Source: Spirochaetia bacterium (GTDB taxonomy: Bacteria > Spirochaetota > Spirochaetia > Treponematales > Breznakiellaceae). From it: a stretch of 6,027 nt of DNA. The DNA lies in the NCBI GenBank assembly GCA_025997595.1, contig BNUU01000061.1, forward strand, positions 1-6,027, given 5' to 3'. Shown here one piece after another: positions 1 through 5,880 of the stretch. Every line of letters starts with the position of its first letter. Position 1 is the stretch's first letter. The notes under the pieces are model-generated. The model did not search any database, had not been told where the DNA came from, and worked only from the letters and a program-made list of their open reading frames with translations. A program made the position numbers and the translations under genes.

Positions 1-34
1 CTTTGTGTTCTTTGTGGTTAATATTTTCTTCTTC
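1..34 (-). repeat. Edge copy of a TTAACCAC-type intergenic repeat
   Basis: Read on the minus strand, just after the corC-like stop, the sequence runs through a GAAGAA stretch into TTAACCACAAAGAACACAAAG-like text cut by the window edge. The same order (GAAGAA, a few A/T bases, then AACCAC and A/C/G-rich repeats) is seen at 4937-4965 and, inverted, at 4998-5036. Short intergenic words of the TTAACCAC(A/G)AAG type occur in many bacterial genomes. I see no T-run hairpin here, so I cannot say where the operon transcript ends. Confidence 0.45.
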
Positions 35-42
35 CCGGCCCT

Positions 43-843
43 TCATTCATCGTCCTTTTTACCCAAAACAATTTTTACCGTGTTGATCTTGTGGCCGTCC
101 ATGTCCTGGATGATAAATTCATTCCCGTTATAGGCGGCTTTTTCGTATTTTACCGGAATTTTACCGAAAAGGTCAAAAACAAAGCCCCCCAGGGTGTCAA
201 AATCCTCCGCAGGGAGTTCGAGGCCGGTTTCTTCGGCAAGGTCCTCAAGGTTTACCCGGGCATCGCAGAGCCAGGTCCCCTCCCCCAGCTTGAGCACATC
301 CTCGGTCTCGTGGTCGAATTCGTCCTGAATGTCCCCGACGATCTCTTCGATGATGTCCTCCATACAGACGATCCCCGACACCCCGCCGTATTCGTCCACC
401 ACCACGGCAATGTGGACCCGGCGGCGGCGCAGTTCCCGGAGCAGGCCGTCGATGTGCTTGGAAACGGGGACAAAAAAGGGCTTGCGGAGGAGCTTGGTCA
501 CGTCAAAGGGCTCCTCACGGACCAGGGATTTCAGCACATCCTTTACGTAGAGAACCCCGATCACGTTATCGATGGTCTCCTTGTACACCGGAAACCGGGA
601 ATGTTCGCTCTCGGCGATCAGTGCCAGAAGTTCGTCCCGGGAGGCGTCAACGGAAAGAAAAACCGTGTCGGTCCGGGGGACCATCACTTCCTTGACGGTG
701 GTACCCGAAAGCTCCACCACCCCCTGGATCATCTCCCGCTGCTCCGACTCAAGGGACTTGATGGCCTTTGGGTTAATTTCCCCGTTCTTTTTGAAAATCC
801 GGGAGATCCCCCCCGATATCCCCTCAAAAAATCCGGAACTCAC
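43..843 (-). CDS. CBS-pair protein of the CorC/TlyC (HlyC) family, soluble form
   Basis: This 266-residue protein has the soluble CorC/TlyC layout. A short N-terminal leader is followed by a first CBS motif around residues 50-105 (VMVPRTD at 53-59), a second CBS motif around 115-170 (VVVDEYGG at 147-154, then EDIIEEIVGDI) and a C-terminal CorC_HlyC domain around 185-262 (DTLGGFVFDLFGKIP). The membrane DUF21 domain of larger relatives is absent, and there is no signal peptide or membrane segment. Relatives have been linked to Mg/Co efflux (CorC) and, in spirochaetes, named haemolysin TlyC; the haemolysin role is doubtful, and bacterial YbeX, encoded beside ybeY, has been tied to ribosome metabolism. 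CBS pairs usually bind adenine nucleotides. The start is GTG, overlapping the ybeY stop by four bases (GTGA), with AGGAG five bases upstream. It is the last gene of the operon. Confidence 0.9.
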   Translation of the reverse strand: MSSGFFEGISGGISRIFKKNGEINPKAIKSLESEQREMIQGVVELSGTTVKEVMVPRTDTVFLSVDASRDELLALIAESEHSRFPVYKETIDNVIGVLYVKDVLKSLVREEPFDVTKLLRKPFFVPVSKHIDGLLRELRRRRVHIAVVVDEYGGVSGIVCMEDIIEEIVGDIQDEFDHETEDVLKLGEGTWLCDARVNLEDLAEETGLELPAEDFDTLGGFVFDLFGKIPVKYEKAAYNGNEFIIQDMDGHKINTVKIVLGKKDDE

Positions 844-1349
844 AAGTACTCCTTTGGAGTACAGGACTCCTTTGGAGGACAGAACCCCTTTGGGGGGGCA
901 AGGATGCGCTCCCCGGCTAAATCAGCCAATATTTTCTCCTGCAGGCGGAGCATGGGCTCCGTTTCGTTGTTGGTTTCGTGATCCATACCGTCTAAATGCA
1001 GAATACCATGGATCAGGAGACGGCGTAACTCCTCATCCTCTGATATTTTGAAATACCGTGAATTTTCCGCAAGGGTGTCCAGGGAGATGACGATGTCCCC
1101 CGGCAAGTAGCGGCCCCCCCCTTCATCTTTGATGGTTTCCCCCAGGGGAAAGGAGAGGACATCCGTGGCTTCATCCTTATGCCGGAACCGGTTATTAAGG
1201 GATTGGATGCAGGGATCATTGCAGAGCAGTACCGACAGATCCCAGCCGTCCCGGCGGATTTCATCCAGTACCTTGAGGGTAAAGTTTTTCAAAGCCCCCT
1301 CCCATTCAGGTAAGGGAACCTCCTCGGCGTTTACCTCGATCCGGTTCAT
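840..1349 (-). CDS. ybeY: Endoribonuclease YbeY, rRNA maturation factor
   Basis: YbeY is a zinc-dependent single-strand endoribonuclease that acts in 16S rRNA 3'-end maturation and 70S quality control in the cytoplasm. The family signature is intact: LNNRFRHKDEATDVLSFP at 51-68, PGDIVIS at 83-89, and the zinc motif HGILHLDGMDH at 114-124 with H114, H118 and H124. The protein has 169 residues, slightly longer than usual. The excess is a C-terminal tail of three six-residue repeats (APPKGF, CPPKES, CTPKEY) encoded by the 18-bp palindromic repeats at 846-898. The ATG shares one base with the stop of the HD gene (TAATG), and GGGGAGG lies about ten bases upstream, which suggests translational coupling. 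Its neighbours PhoH and the CorC-like protein are its usual partners. Confidence 0.95.
   Translation of the reverse strand: MNRIEVNAEEVPLPEWEGALKNFTLKVLDEIRRDGWDLSVLLCNDPCIQSLNNRFRHKDEATDVLSFPLGETIKDEGGGRYLPGDIVISLDTLAENSRYFKISEDEELRRLLIHGILHLDGMDHETNNETEPMLRLQEKILADLAGERILAPPKGFCPPKESCTPKEYL
846..898. repeat. Three tandem 18-bp palindromic repeats at the ybeY/corC junction
   Basis: Three small palindromes are centred at 854, 872 and 890, exactly 18 bases apart. The first is GTACTCC-TTT-GGAGTAC (846-862), a perfect 7-bp stem with a 3-base loop. The second has the core CTCC-TTT-GGAG (867-877) and the third CCCC-TTT-GGGG (885-895). Because 18 is a multiple of three, the array stays in the ybeY frame and encodes the repeated C-terminal peptide. 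The first palindrome also carries the ribosome site of the next gene. Confidence 0.8.
849..853 (-). promoter_or_regulatory. Ribosome binding site of the corC-like gene inside a hairpin
   Basis: AGGAG (minus strand 853 to 849) lies five bases before the GTG start at 843 and supports that start. It forms one arm of the 7-bp hairpin at 846-862, so in a folded mRNA it would be paired. Ribosomes translating through the end of ybeY would open it. That coupling is inference. Confidence 0.6.
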
Positions 1350-3634
1350 TAAACGGCCGCCTCCCCGGCGGGAACATCCGCTTCTTTGGCAGCCCCGGAC
1401 TCCCTGGCTGCAGCCTCTTTGGGCAATTTGGGGTACTCGATCCGGGAATGGTAATAACCGGCCAGAACCCGGACAAAGGCTTTGCGTATGGTTTCAAGGT
1501 CCCGAAAGGTCAGTTCCGATTCCGCAAGCTGGCCGTGTTCAACCTTGGCGTTGATCAGTTCCTGGATGAATTTGTCCATTTTGGAGGCCGTGGGCTTGTT
1601 GAGGGTCCGCACCGCCGCTTCGGTTGTATCGGCGAGCATCACCACCGCCGATTCCCGTGAACGGGGGGGATTTCCCGGATAGGTAAAATCTTCGATGTTG
1701 ACCTGTCCTTCCTGCTTGAGGGCCTTGGAATAGAACCAGGTGATCACCGAGTTGCCGTGGTGTTCGGCGATGATGTCCAGCACCTGCTGGGGGAGAGCCA
1801 GGCTGCGGGCCTTTTCCACCCCCAGCTTGACATGGCTGCGGATCACCGTGGCGGAGAGCCGGGGGGCCAGGTCATCGTGCTTGTTGTAGACAGTCTGGTT
1901 CTCCACAAAATATTCGGGCTGTTCCATCTTGCCGATGTCATGGTAATAGGCCCCCACCCGCGCCAGCAGGGCATTGGCCCCAATGTCCTGACAGGCGGAT
2001 TCCGCAAGGTTCGCCACCATGATGGAATGACTGTAGGTGCCGGGGGCGGCGGTAAAAAGCCGCCGCAATATGGGGGAATTGAGGTCCGAAAGTTCGATAA
2101 GGCGGAAGGTGGTGGCGGCGTTCAGGGCATGTTCCAGGGGGGGGAGGAAGCCCAGGACCAGCATACCGCAGCCAAGGCCGTTAAAGGCGGCCCAGAAGAG
2201 CATGCCGGGATAGGCGCCGGGAGCGGCGGAACGCTGCAACAGGATCACAATAACCGCAATACCGTTGGCGCCGGCGATAAGGAGCCCCGCCTTGATCAGA
2301 TCCATCCGCTTCTCCGCGCCCTGGAGGGAGTAGGAAGCCACCACAGCGGAAATCAGGGCAAACATATAGGCCGAAACATCAAAGGAACCGGAAAAGTAGG
2401 CCCCCAGGGGAAGCACCATGGCCAGGACCAGGGCCAGCCGGGGGCTTATCAGGATGGCGGGAAGCATGATCACCAGGGCGGTTGGGAGCATCATGGATAC
2501 CGGGAAGGGCTCCGCCCCCAGGGACAGATCTTTGACAAAGACCGCCCCGATAAGGTACAGGGCGGCCAGCGCCGAAACAAGGTATATTTCCGCGTCGGAG
2601 AGGGTTTTGCCGATGACCAGGTTCCCGCAGAGGAAGAGGAGGAGCGCGTAAACAAGCAGAAGGATAAGAATAAGGGCCGCCACGCTCCGGGGGTCCCTGC
2701 CGGGCAGGGGGATATTCAATGCCCGCAGTTCCTTCATGTTATCTTCGGTGATGATAAATCCCTTTTTAATGATCCGTTGGCCCTTTTCAATATACTTGAC
2801 CACCGGTTCAACCCGCTCCCGGGACTCCGCGATCCGCTGCCGGGTATCATTGGGGGAAAAAAGGACATTTACGGTGATAAAAGGAGAGAGCAGCGCCGGG
2901 GCGATACGGACAAAGGAAGACGGAAAGGTTCCGGCGCTTACAAAACCGTTGATCGCCCCTCCCAGATTCTCCATGGTGATAATACTGTCATAGTGGATCA
3001 GTTCCCGTTCTGTCCGGGAACCGGCGAGGGAAAGGAGCTCCGCCGCATCGGGGTTGTACAGTTCCAGTCCCTGTTCGCTTAGGTTGAAAATACCCCTGCC
3101 CAGAATATTTTCCAGTACTGCGGAACCGTATTCCCCGTAGCGGGCCCGCTCAGGATCGGCAAAATAGGCATCCAAAACCCCCGGGGCAAATGAAACGGGA
3201 TATTCCGCCTGCACCGCCAGCTTAAAGGCATTCGCAGATACCCCTTGGTTAAAAAGCCCTGCGGTAAAGGCAGAAAAACGGTTCCATTTGCCCCGTATTT
3301 CCTCATCGGAGGAGGCTGAAAACCGGAACACCGCCGGAACCAGCCGCTCCTGGGCTTCCACCCGGACCTGGGTAGCCTCTTCGTCCACAAAGGAAACTTC
3401 GTCCTCCGCCAGCACATCCCGGTCGGCAACCCGGCCTACCTCAAAGTCCCGGACATCCCCGGCGGCATGGTCCACGGAACTCATATTTCCGACAATCATT
3501 ACAGAAGAAACAATGAAGACCGCAAAAGTCGCCCACGCGGGTCCGGGCCGGAGCCGGGGAAATTTTACAACCTGGAGCAGAGCCGCCCACATCTTTTTAC
3601 CCTTTGATTTTTCAGGATCGTTTTTCACTGACAT
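1349..3634 (-). CDS. 7TM-HD membrane phosphodiesterase, PgpH-like
   Basis: The protein is 761 residues from the chosen ATG. Near residues 34-50 is a first membrane segment, then a roughly 250-residue extracytoplasmic region of the 7TMR-HDED type, a block of hydrophobic segments around 317-500, and a cytoplasmic HD domain. Visible metal residues are H536 (TYSHS), H565-D566 (YYHDIGK), H601 (RSHV), H625-H626 (AEHHG) and D669 (MLADTTEA). In Listeria PgpH this architecture hydrolyses c-di-AMP to pApA; the same substrate here is inferred. The tail beyond about 745 is Ala/Glu-rich and low-complexity. The ATG at 3634 overlaps phoH by 23 bases and has GAGG nine bases upstream. An in-frame TTG at 3658 would add eight residues and lacks a better ribosome site. 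It lies between phoH and ybeY, as in many Firmicutes. Confidence 0.9.
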   Translation of the reverse strand: MSVKNDPEKSKGKKMWAALLQVVKFPRLRPGPAWATFAVFIVSSVMIVGNMSSVDHAAGDVRDFEVGRVADRDVLAEDEVSFVDEEATQVRVEAQERLVPAVFRFSASSDEEIRGKWNRFSAFTAGLFNQGVSANAFKLAVQAEYPVSFAPGVLDAYFADPERARYGEYGSAVLENILGRGIFNLSEQGLELYNPDAAELLSLAGSRTERELIHYDSIITMENLGGAINGFVSAGTFPSSFVRIAPALLSPFITVNVLFSPNDTRQRIAESRERVEPVVKYIEKGQRIIKKGFIITEDNMKELRALNIPLPGRDPRSVAALILILLLVYALLLFLCGNLVIGKTLSDAEIYLVSALAALYLIGAVFVKDLSLGAEPFPVSMMLPTALVIMLPAILISPRLALVLAMVLPLGAYFSGSFDVSAYMFALISAVVASYSLQGAEKRMDLIKAGLLIAGANGIAVIVILLQRSAAPGAYPGMLFWAAFNGLGCGMLVLGFLPPLEHALNAATTFRLIELSDLNSPILRRLFTAAPGTYSHSIMVANLAESACQDIGANALLARVGAYYHDIGKMEQPEYFVENQTVYNKHDDLAPRLSATVIRSHVKLGVEKARSLALPQQVLDIIAEHHGNSVITWFYSKALKQEGQVNIEDFTYPGNPPRSRESAVVMLADTTEAAVRTLNKPTASKMDKFIQELINAKVEHGQLAESELTFRDLETIRKAFVRVLAGYYHSRIEYPKLPKEAAARESGAAKEADVPAGEAAV

Positions 3635-4592
3635 TATTATTGGCCTCGTAGGCTTCAATGATTTTCTTTATAAGGGGATTCCGTACCACATCGGCGGTGT
3701 GGAGGAAGGCGAAATGGATGCCCTCCACCCCCGACAGCACGGAAACGGCGTGGAGAAGCCCGGAATCAACCCGTTTGGGGAGGTCAATCTGGGTGGTATC
3801 CCCGGTGATAACCGCCCGGGCGTTTTCCCCAATACGGGTAAGAAACATTTTCATCTGTTCTTTGGTGGTATTCTGGGCCTCGTCCAGAATGACGATGCAG
3901 TCATTCAGGCTCCGCCCCCGCATATAGGCCAGGGGGGCAATTTCAATGGCTCGGGTTTCCTCCAGCCGGCGTATCACCTCGTAGGGGACCAGGGATTCCA
4001 TGGCGTCATAGAGGGGGCGCAGGTAGGGATTTATCTTCTGGGCCAGGTCCCCCGGCAGGAAACCCAGGCTTTCCCCGGCCTCCACCACCGGCCGGGTCAG
4101 CACCAGCTTCCGCATCTTCTTGGAAAGTACCAGCCGGAGGGCCTCCGCGATGGCCAGATAGGTCTTTCCCGTCCCCGCCGGCCCGACGCCGAAGCTGATA
4201 TCACAGGCGCGCATCCCCAAAACATAGGCCGCCTGGTTCCTGCTCCGGGGAAACACCCGGTTAAACCCGTGGGGAATCTGGATGACCGCGTCCTGCGGAC
4301 GTCCGGCTTCCTCCGGAACCGGTTCCGGGGGAACAAAACTCCCGGTCAATGCCTGGACATATTCGGGGGAAGGATTATCCCCCTCCCTGACTGCGGTAAT
4401 AAGGTTATCCATCATCTTTTTGAAACGCCGGACCCCGGCTTCGTCAACCCCGTCCAGACGGATTTCATTTCCCCGGGTGGCAATTCTGCCCCCCAGGGAA
4501 CCTTCCATAACCCGGAGGTTCCCGTCGTTGGCGCCGCACACCCCGGACAGCAGATCCCGGCTGTCCAGCACAATGGTTATACTATCCTCCAA
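3612..4592 (-). CDS. phoH: PhoH-like (YbeZ) P-loop ATPase
   Basis: This is a 326-residue PhoH-family protein of usual length. An N-terminal RNA-binding-like region (about 1-100) is followed by the P-loop NTPase core with Walker A GPAGTGKT at 137-144, TRPVVEAGESLGFLPGD at 166-182, Walker B VILDEAQN at 234-241, the sensor-like ITGD at 262-265, and the terminal VVRNPLIKKIIEAYE at 302-316. PhoH/YbeZ proteins hydrolyse ATP and are functionally linked to YbeY and RNA metabolism; the precise role is not settled. The start is TTG, chosen because AGGAG lies five bases upstream; no upstream ATG is better placed, and the later GTG has a poorly spaced site. It is the first gene of the operon, with a good promoter just ahead, and it overlaps the next gene. 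Confidence 0.93.
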   Translation of the reverse strand: MEDSITIVLDSRDLLSGVCGANDGNLRVMEGSLGGRIATRGNEIRLDGVDEAGVRRFKKMMDNLITAVREGDNPSPEYVQALTGSFVPPEPVPEEAGRPQDAVIQIPHGFNRVFPRSRNQAAYVLGMRACDISFGVGPAGTGKTYLAIAEALRLVLSKKMRKLVLTRPVVEAGESLGFLPGDLAQKINPYLRPLYDAMESLVPYEVIRRLEETRAIEIAPLAYMRGRSLNDCIVILDEAQNTTKEQMKMFLTRIGENARAVITGDTTQIDLPKRVDSGLLHAVSVLSGVEGIHFAFLHTADVVRNPLIKKIIEAYEANNNVSEKRS

Positions 4593-4597
4593 ATATA

Positions 4598-4602
4598 CTC
4601 CT
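4598..4602 (-). promoter_or_regulatory. Ribosome binding site that sets the TTG start of phoH
   Basis: On the minus strand AGGAG is followed by TATAT and then TTG. The ideal five-base spacing decides for this non-ATG start. Confidence 0.7.
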
Positions 4603-4613
4603 ACGGGGAAAAG

Positions 4614-4641
4614 TCTATAGCTCCCGCAAGAAAGTTGTCAA
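4614..4641 (-). promoter_or_regulatory. Sigma-70-type promoter of the phoH operon
   Basis: On the minus strand a perfect -35 TTGACA (4641-4636) is separated by 16 bases from TATAGA (4619-4614), a four-of-six match to the -10 consensus. Transcription would start near 4607, leaving a leader of only about 15 bases before the phoH TTG. All four operon genes could be read from here. Confidence 0.65.
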
Positions 4642-4654
4642 CGCCCCCCTGCCA

Positions 4655-4669
4655 GGGCTATTGCATTTA
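4655..4669 (-). repeat. 15-bp direct repeat, copy 1
   Basis: On the minus strand this reads TAAATGCAATAGCCC, identical to copies 2 and 3. It sits 13 bases upstream of the phoH -35 box and two bases from the large inverted repeat at 4672. Confidence 0.8.
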
Positions 4670-4671
4670 AT

Positions 4672-4834
4672 CGCACCTGACCCCTGCATGGGTCCCAGGA
4701 GCGCACGGGGAATAGGGCGGGGGGGTCCTGGCATGGAAATCCATGTCCCTCTAAAGAGGGCCACGGCTTCCCATGCCACCCCCCTTCGCCGTTTTTTCCG
4801 GTGCGCTCCTTATATCCTCCGGGGGTCAGGTGCG
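4672..4834. repeat. 163-bp nested inverted repeat (large hairpin element)
   Basis: The outer arms CGCACCTGACCCC (4672-4684) and its exact complement (4822-4834) pair over 13 bp. Inside them AGGAGCGCAC (4697-4706) pairs perfectly with 4801-4810. Next GGCG (4716-4719), GGGGGG (4720-4725) and TGGCATGG (4729-4736) pair with 4787-4790, 4779-4784 and 4771-4778, leaving bulges TCC and TT. The tip carries CCCTC-TAAA-GAGGG (4747-4760), and CATGG-AAAT-CCATG (4732-4745) is an alternative fold. Such nesting suggests a structured RNA or a MITE-like palindromic element. I see no convincing target duplication beside it and no protein gene in it. Confidence 0.75.
4716..4797 (+). terminator. Rho-independent terminator-like hairpin, plus strand
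   Basis: The inner stem of the large inverted repeat (18 pairs in three blocks, G/C-rich) is followed directly by GTTTTTT at 4791-4797. This is the classic form of an intrinsic terminator read rightward. No plus-strand gene ends here, so it either protects against antisense transcription or ends an unseen small RNA. Confidence 0.5.
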
Positions 4835-4868
4835 CCGTTTTCAAGGTAGGGCAATACTATGATGGCCC

Positions 4869-4899
4869 AAAAAACGGCCGCCCCGGTTAGGAGGCGGCC
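4869..4899 (-). terminator. Rho-independent terminator, minus strand
   Basis: On the minus strand a perfect 7-bp stem GGCCGCC/GGCGGCC (4899-4893 with 4882-4876) and a 10-base loop are followed by GTTTTTT (4875-4869). It would stop leftward transcripts coming from the toxin-antitoxin module before they reach the phoH promoter. It lies about 280 bases past the toxin stop. Confidence 0.7.
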
Positions 4900-4936
4900 A
4901 TTTAAAAGGCGCCGGGCACCATAGGCGTACACCTAA

Positions 4937-5036
4937 GAAGAATTTAACCACGAACCACGCGAACCCCACAAACAAAAAGACAAGATTTGGTAGTCCTGGT
5001 TCGTGTTTTTCGTATGGTTAGTGGTTCATTTTCTTC
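4937..5036. repeat. About 100-bp element with imperfect inverted ends (TTAACCAC family)
   Basis: The left end (4937-4960) reads GAAGAA, TTT, AACCAC, GAACCA, CGCGAA. The complement of the right end (5036 leftward) reads GAAGAA, AATG, AACCAC, TAACCA, TACGAA. The match is strong with small differences. The same opening is found at 1-34. This looks like a non-coding dispersed repeat or a decayed miniature element; no ORF is evident within it. Confidence 0.5.
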
Positions 5037-5109
5037 GGTTTTCCGCTAAGCATACGATAAAGGCGATTATGGCCGCAACCCTGGGGGTTTAGCCATGTCC
5101 AATCCCTCC

Positions 5110-5124
5110 GGGCTATTGCATTTA
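5110..5124 (-). repeat. 15-bp direct repeat, copy 2
   Basis: It is identical to copies 1 and 3 over TAAATGCAATAGCCC, and shares one more base (a leading G) with copy 3. It lies 54 bases beyond the toxin stop and is one of the two copies that bracket the toxin-antitoxin module. Confidence 0.8.
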
Positions 5125-5133
5125 CTTTCCCCA

Positions 5134-5160
5134 CCTTTCAACAATTTTGTATTGAAAAGG
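5134..5160. other. Small stem-loop after the toxin gene
   Basis: CCTTTCAA (5134-5141) can pair with TTGAAAAGG (5152-5160), with one bulged A. It sits 18 bases beyond the toxin stop. No T-run follows on the minus strand, so it may stabilise the transcript end rather than terminate transcription. Confidence 0.3.
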
Positions 5161-5178
5161 AAGTAAATTACCACCCGT

Positions 5179-5514
5179 CTATTTTTCTAAAAATGCAATC
5201 AAAAGTTCTATATCCTCTTGTGTCAATCTTCCTATGGGTTTAGCTATGCTTACAACATCCGGCGGAAATTTTAGCAGCCTAACGGTATCAATATATGACT
5301 GCTTTTCAAGTCCCGCCGGTTTCCAATCGATTATTTTGTAATATTTTGCCTTTATCCTTTCGCTTTTGTTATCATATTGAGTTGTGATTCCAAAACCGTA
5401 TGCTGCGGATGCGGTATGTCCGTTGCTATCGCCGGTCGAAATTATCAAAACAGGGCGGCGTTTCCCGCCGGTTTTCCATGAAATATATGCAACAAAAATA
5501 TCGAAGGGGCTCAT
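5179..5514 (-). CDS. MazF/PemK-like toxin of a type II toxin-antitoxin module
   Basis: This 111-residue protein has the length and pattern of MazF/PemK endoribonuclease toxins: an early strand (DIFVAYISW, 5-13), the basic GGKRRPVLIIS stretch (16-26) matching the RRPVLV core of the family, a central KQSYIDTVRLLKF (71-83) and a terminal IGRLTQEDIELLIAFL (94-109). Family members cut mRNA at short sites; the activity and cut site here are inferred. The GxG-type loop near the N-terminus is less typical than in classical MazF, so it could be a divergent subgroup. The ATG overlaps the antitoxin stop by one base (TGATG), as expected for a coupled pair. Codons are visibly richer in A/T than those of the phoH operon, which suggests acquisition by transfer. 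Confidence 0.7.
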   Translation of the reverse strand: MSPFDIFVAYISWKTGGKRRPVLIISTGDSNGHTASAAYGFGITTQYDNKSERIKAKYYKIIDWKPAGLEKQSYIDTVRLLKFPPDVVSIAKPIGRLTQEDIELLIAFLEK

Positions 5515-5819
5515 CAGCCATTTACTCCCCAGTCGTAGAGTTCGGGGGTTTTATCCTTATCGATAACGATATTGCCCTTACCGTCTGATTCAAGTTCAAC
5601 TATTTGCATGTTTTTGTTTTGCAAGACATTGATGAGTTTTTCGGCAGGCGCCGGCAAAGGTTCAGGCTGAAACGGCAAACGACGTTCTACAATAATTTTA
5701 CGATAGAACATCTCTATTGCCGTTGTCTGGTCAATTCCCATCCGTGAAAGTAAATCAACTGCCTGAGTCTTTATGCTCTTATTAATCTTGACGTTTACGT
5801 TGGCTTTCGCATTTATCAT
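5514..5819 (-). CDS. RelB/DinJ-type antitoxin
   Basis: This 101-residue protein has an N-terminal ribbon-helix-helix-like region: strand KANVNVKI (5-12), helix about 15-27, helix about 31-45 (TTAIEMFYRKIIVE), then the RRLPF motif at 46-50, which corresponds to the IPF of DinJ/RelB proteins. Residues 55-101 are probably the toxin-binding tail, with the acidic end DKDKTPELYDW. Members bind their toxin and repress their own promoter; that autoregulation is assumed here. The ATG has a strong GAGGTGAT site upstream. It is the first gene of the pair. RelB/DinJ antitoxins are best known with RelE/YafQ toxins, so the MazF-like partner is a mixed pairing. Confidence 0.8.
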   Translation of the reverse strand: MINAKANVNVKINKSIKTQAVDLLSRMGIDQTTAIEMFYRKIIVERRLPFQPEPLPAPAEKLINVLQNKNMQIVELESDGKGNIVIDKDKTPELYDWGVNG

Positions 5820-5824
5820 GGCAT

Positions 5825-5832
5825 ATCACCTC
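5825..5832 (-). promoter_or_regulatory. Strong ribosome binding site of the antitoxin gene
   Basis: GAGGTGAT on the minus strand ends five bases before the antitoxin ATG. It is much stronger than anything ahead of the toxin, which fits antitoxin excess. Confidence 0.65.
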
Positions 5833-5839
5833 ACCGGTT

Positions 5840-5868
5840 AACATAGCGCTTTATAACGACATTGTCAA
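5840..5868 (-). promoter_or_regulatory. Promoter of the toxin-antitoxin module
   Basis: On the minus strand TTGACA (5868-5863) is followed after 17 bases by TATGTT (5845-5840), a four-of-six match to the -10. The spacer holds the palindrome AGCGCT (5845-5850), a possible but weak operator centre for the ribbon-helix-helix antitoxin. Confidence 0.6.
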
Positions 5869-5880
5869 CATTTTGGCGTT

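Noticed and set aside
91..981. Long plus-strand open frame opposite the corC-like gene
   Set aside because: It is a shadow of the minus-strand gene, which has clear CBS motifs, a ribosome site and operon context; the plus-strand product shows no recognisable domain.
1757..3082. 441-residue plus-strand open frame
   Set aside because: It lies fully opposite the HD-domain gene, is rich in Gly, Gln and His as expected from an antisense reading of G/C-rich codons, and has no family motif.
3288..4670. 460-residue plus-strand open frame
   Set aside because: It runs antisense to phoH and part of the HD gene, has no recognisable domain, and crosses the phoH promoter; it is a composition effect.
4672..4834. 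Inserted transposon with target duplication
   Set aside because: The bases flanking the 13-bp arms (TTTAAT on the left, CCGTTT on the right) do not match, so insertion by transposition is not shown.
4638..4849. Short open frames on both strands over the large hairpin
   Set aside because: They follow the inverted repeat sequence, have no good ribosome site and no protein-like pattern.
4593..5178. tRNA or other known RNA gene in the non-coding stretch
   Set aside because: No cloverleaf with a T-loop GGTTCRA pattern and matching arms was seen; GGTTCGTG near 4998 belongs to the inverted-end element.
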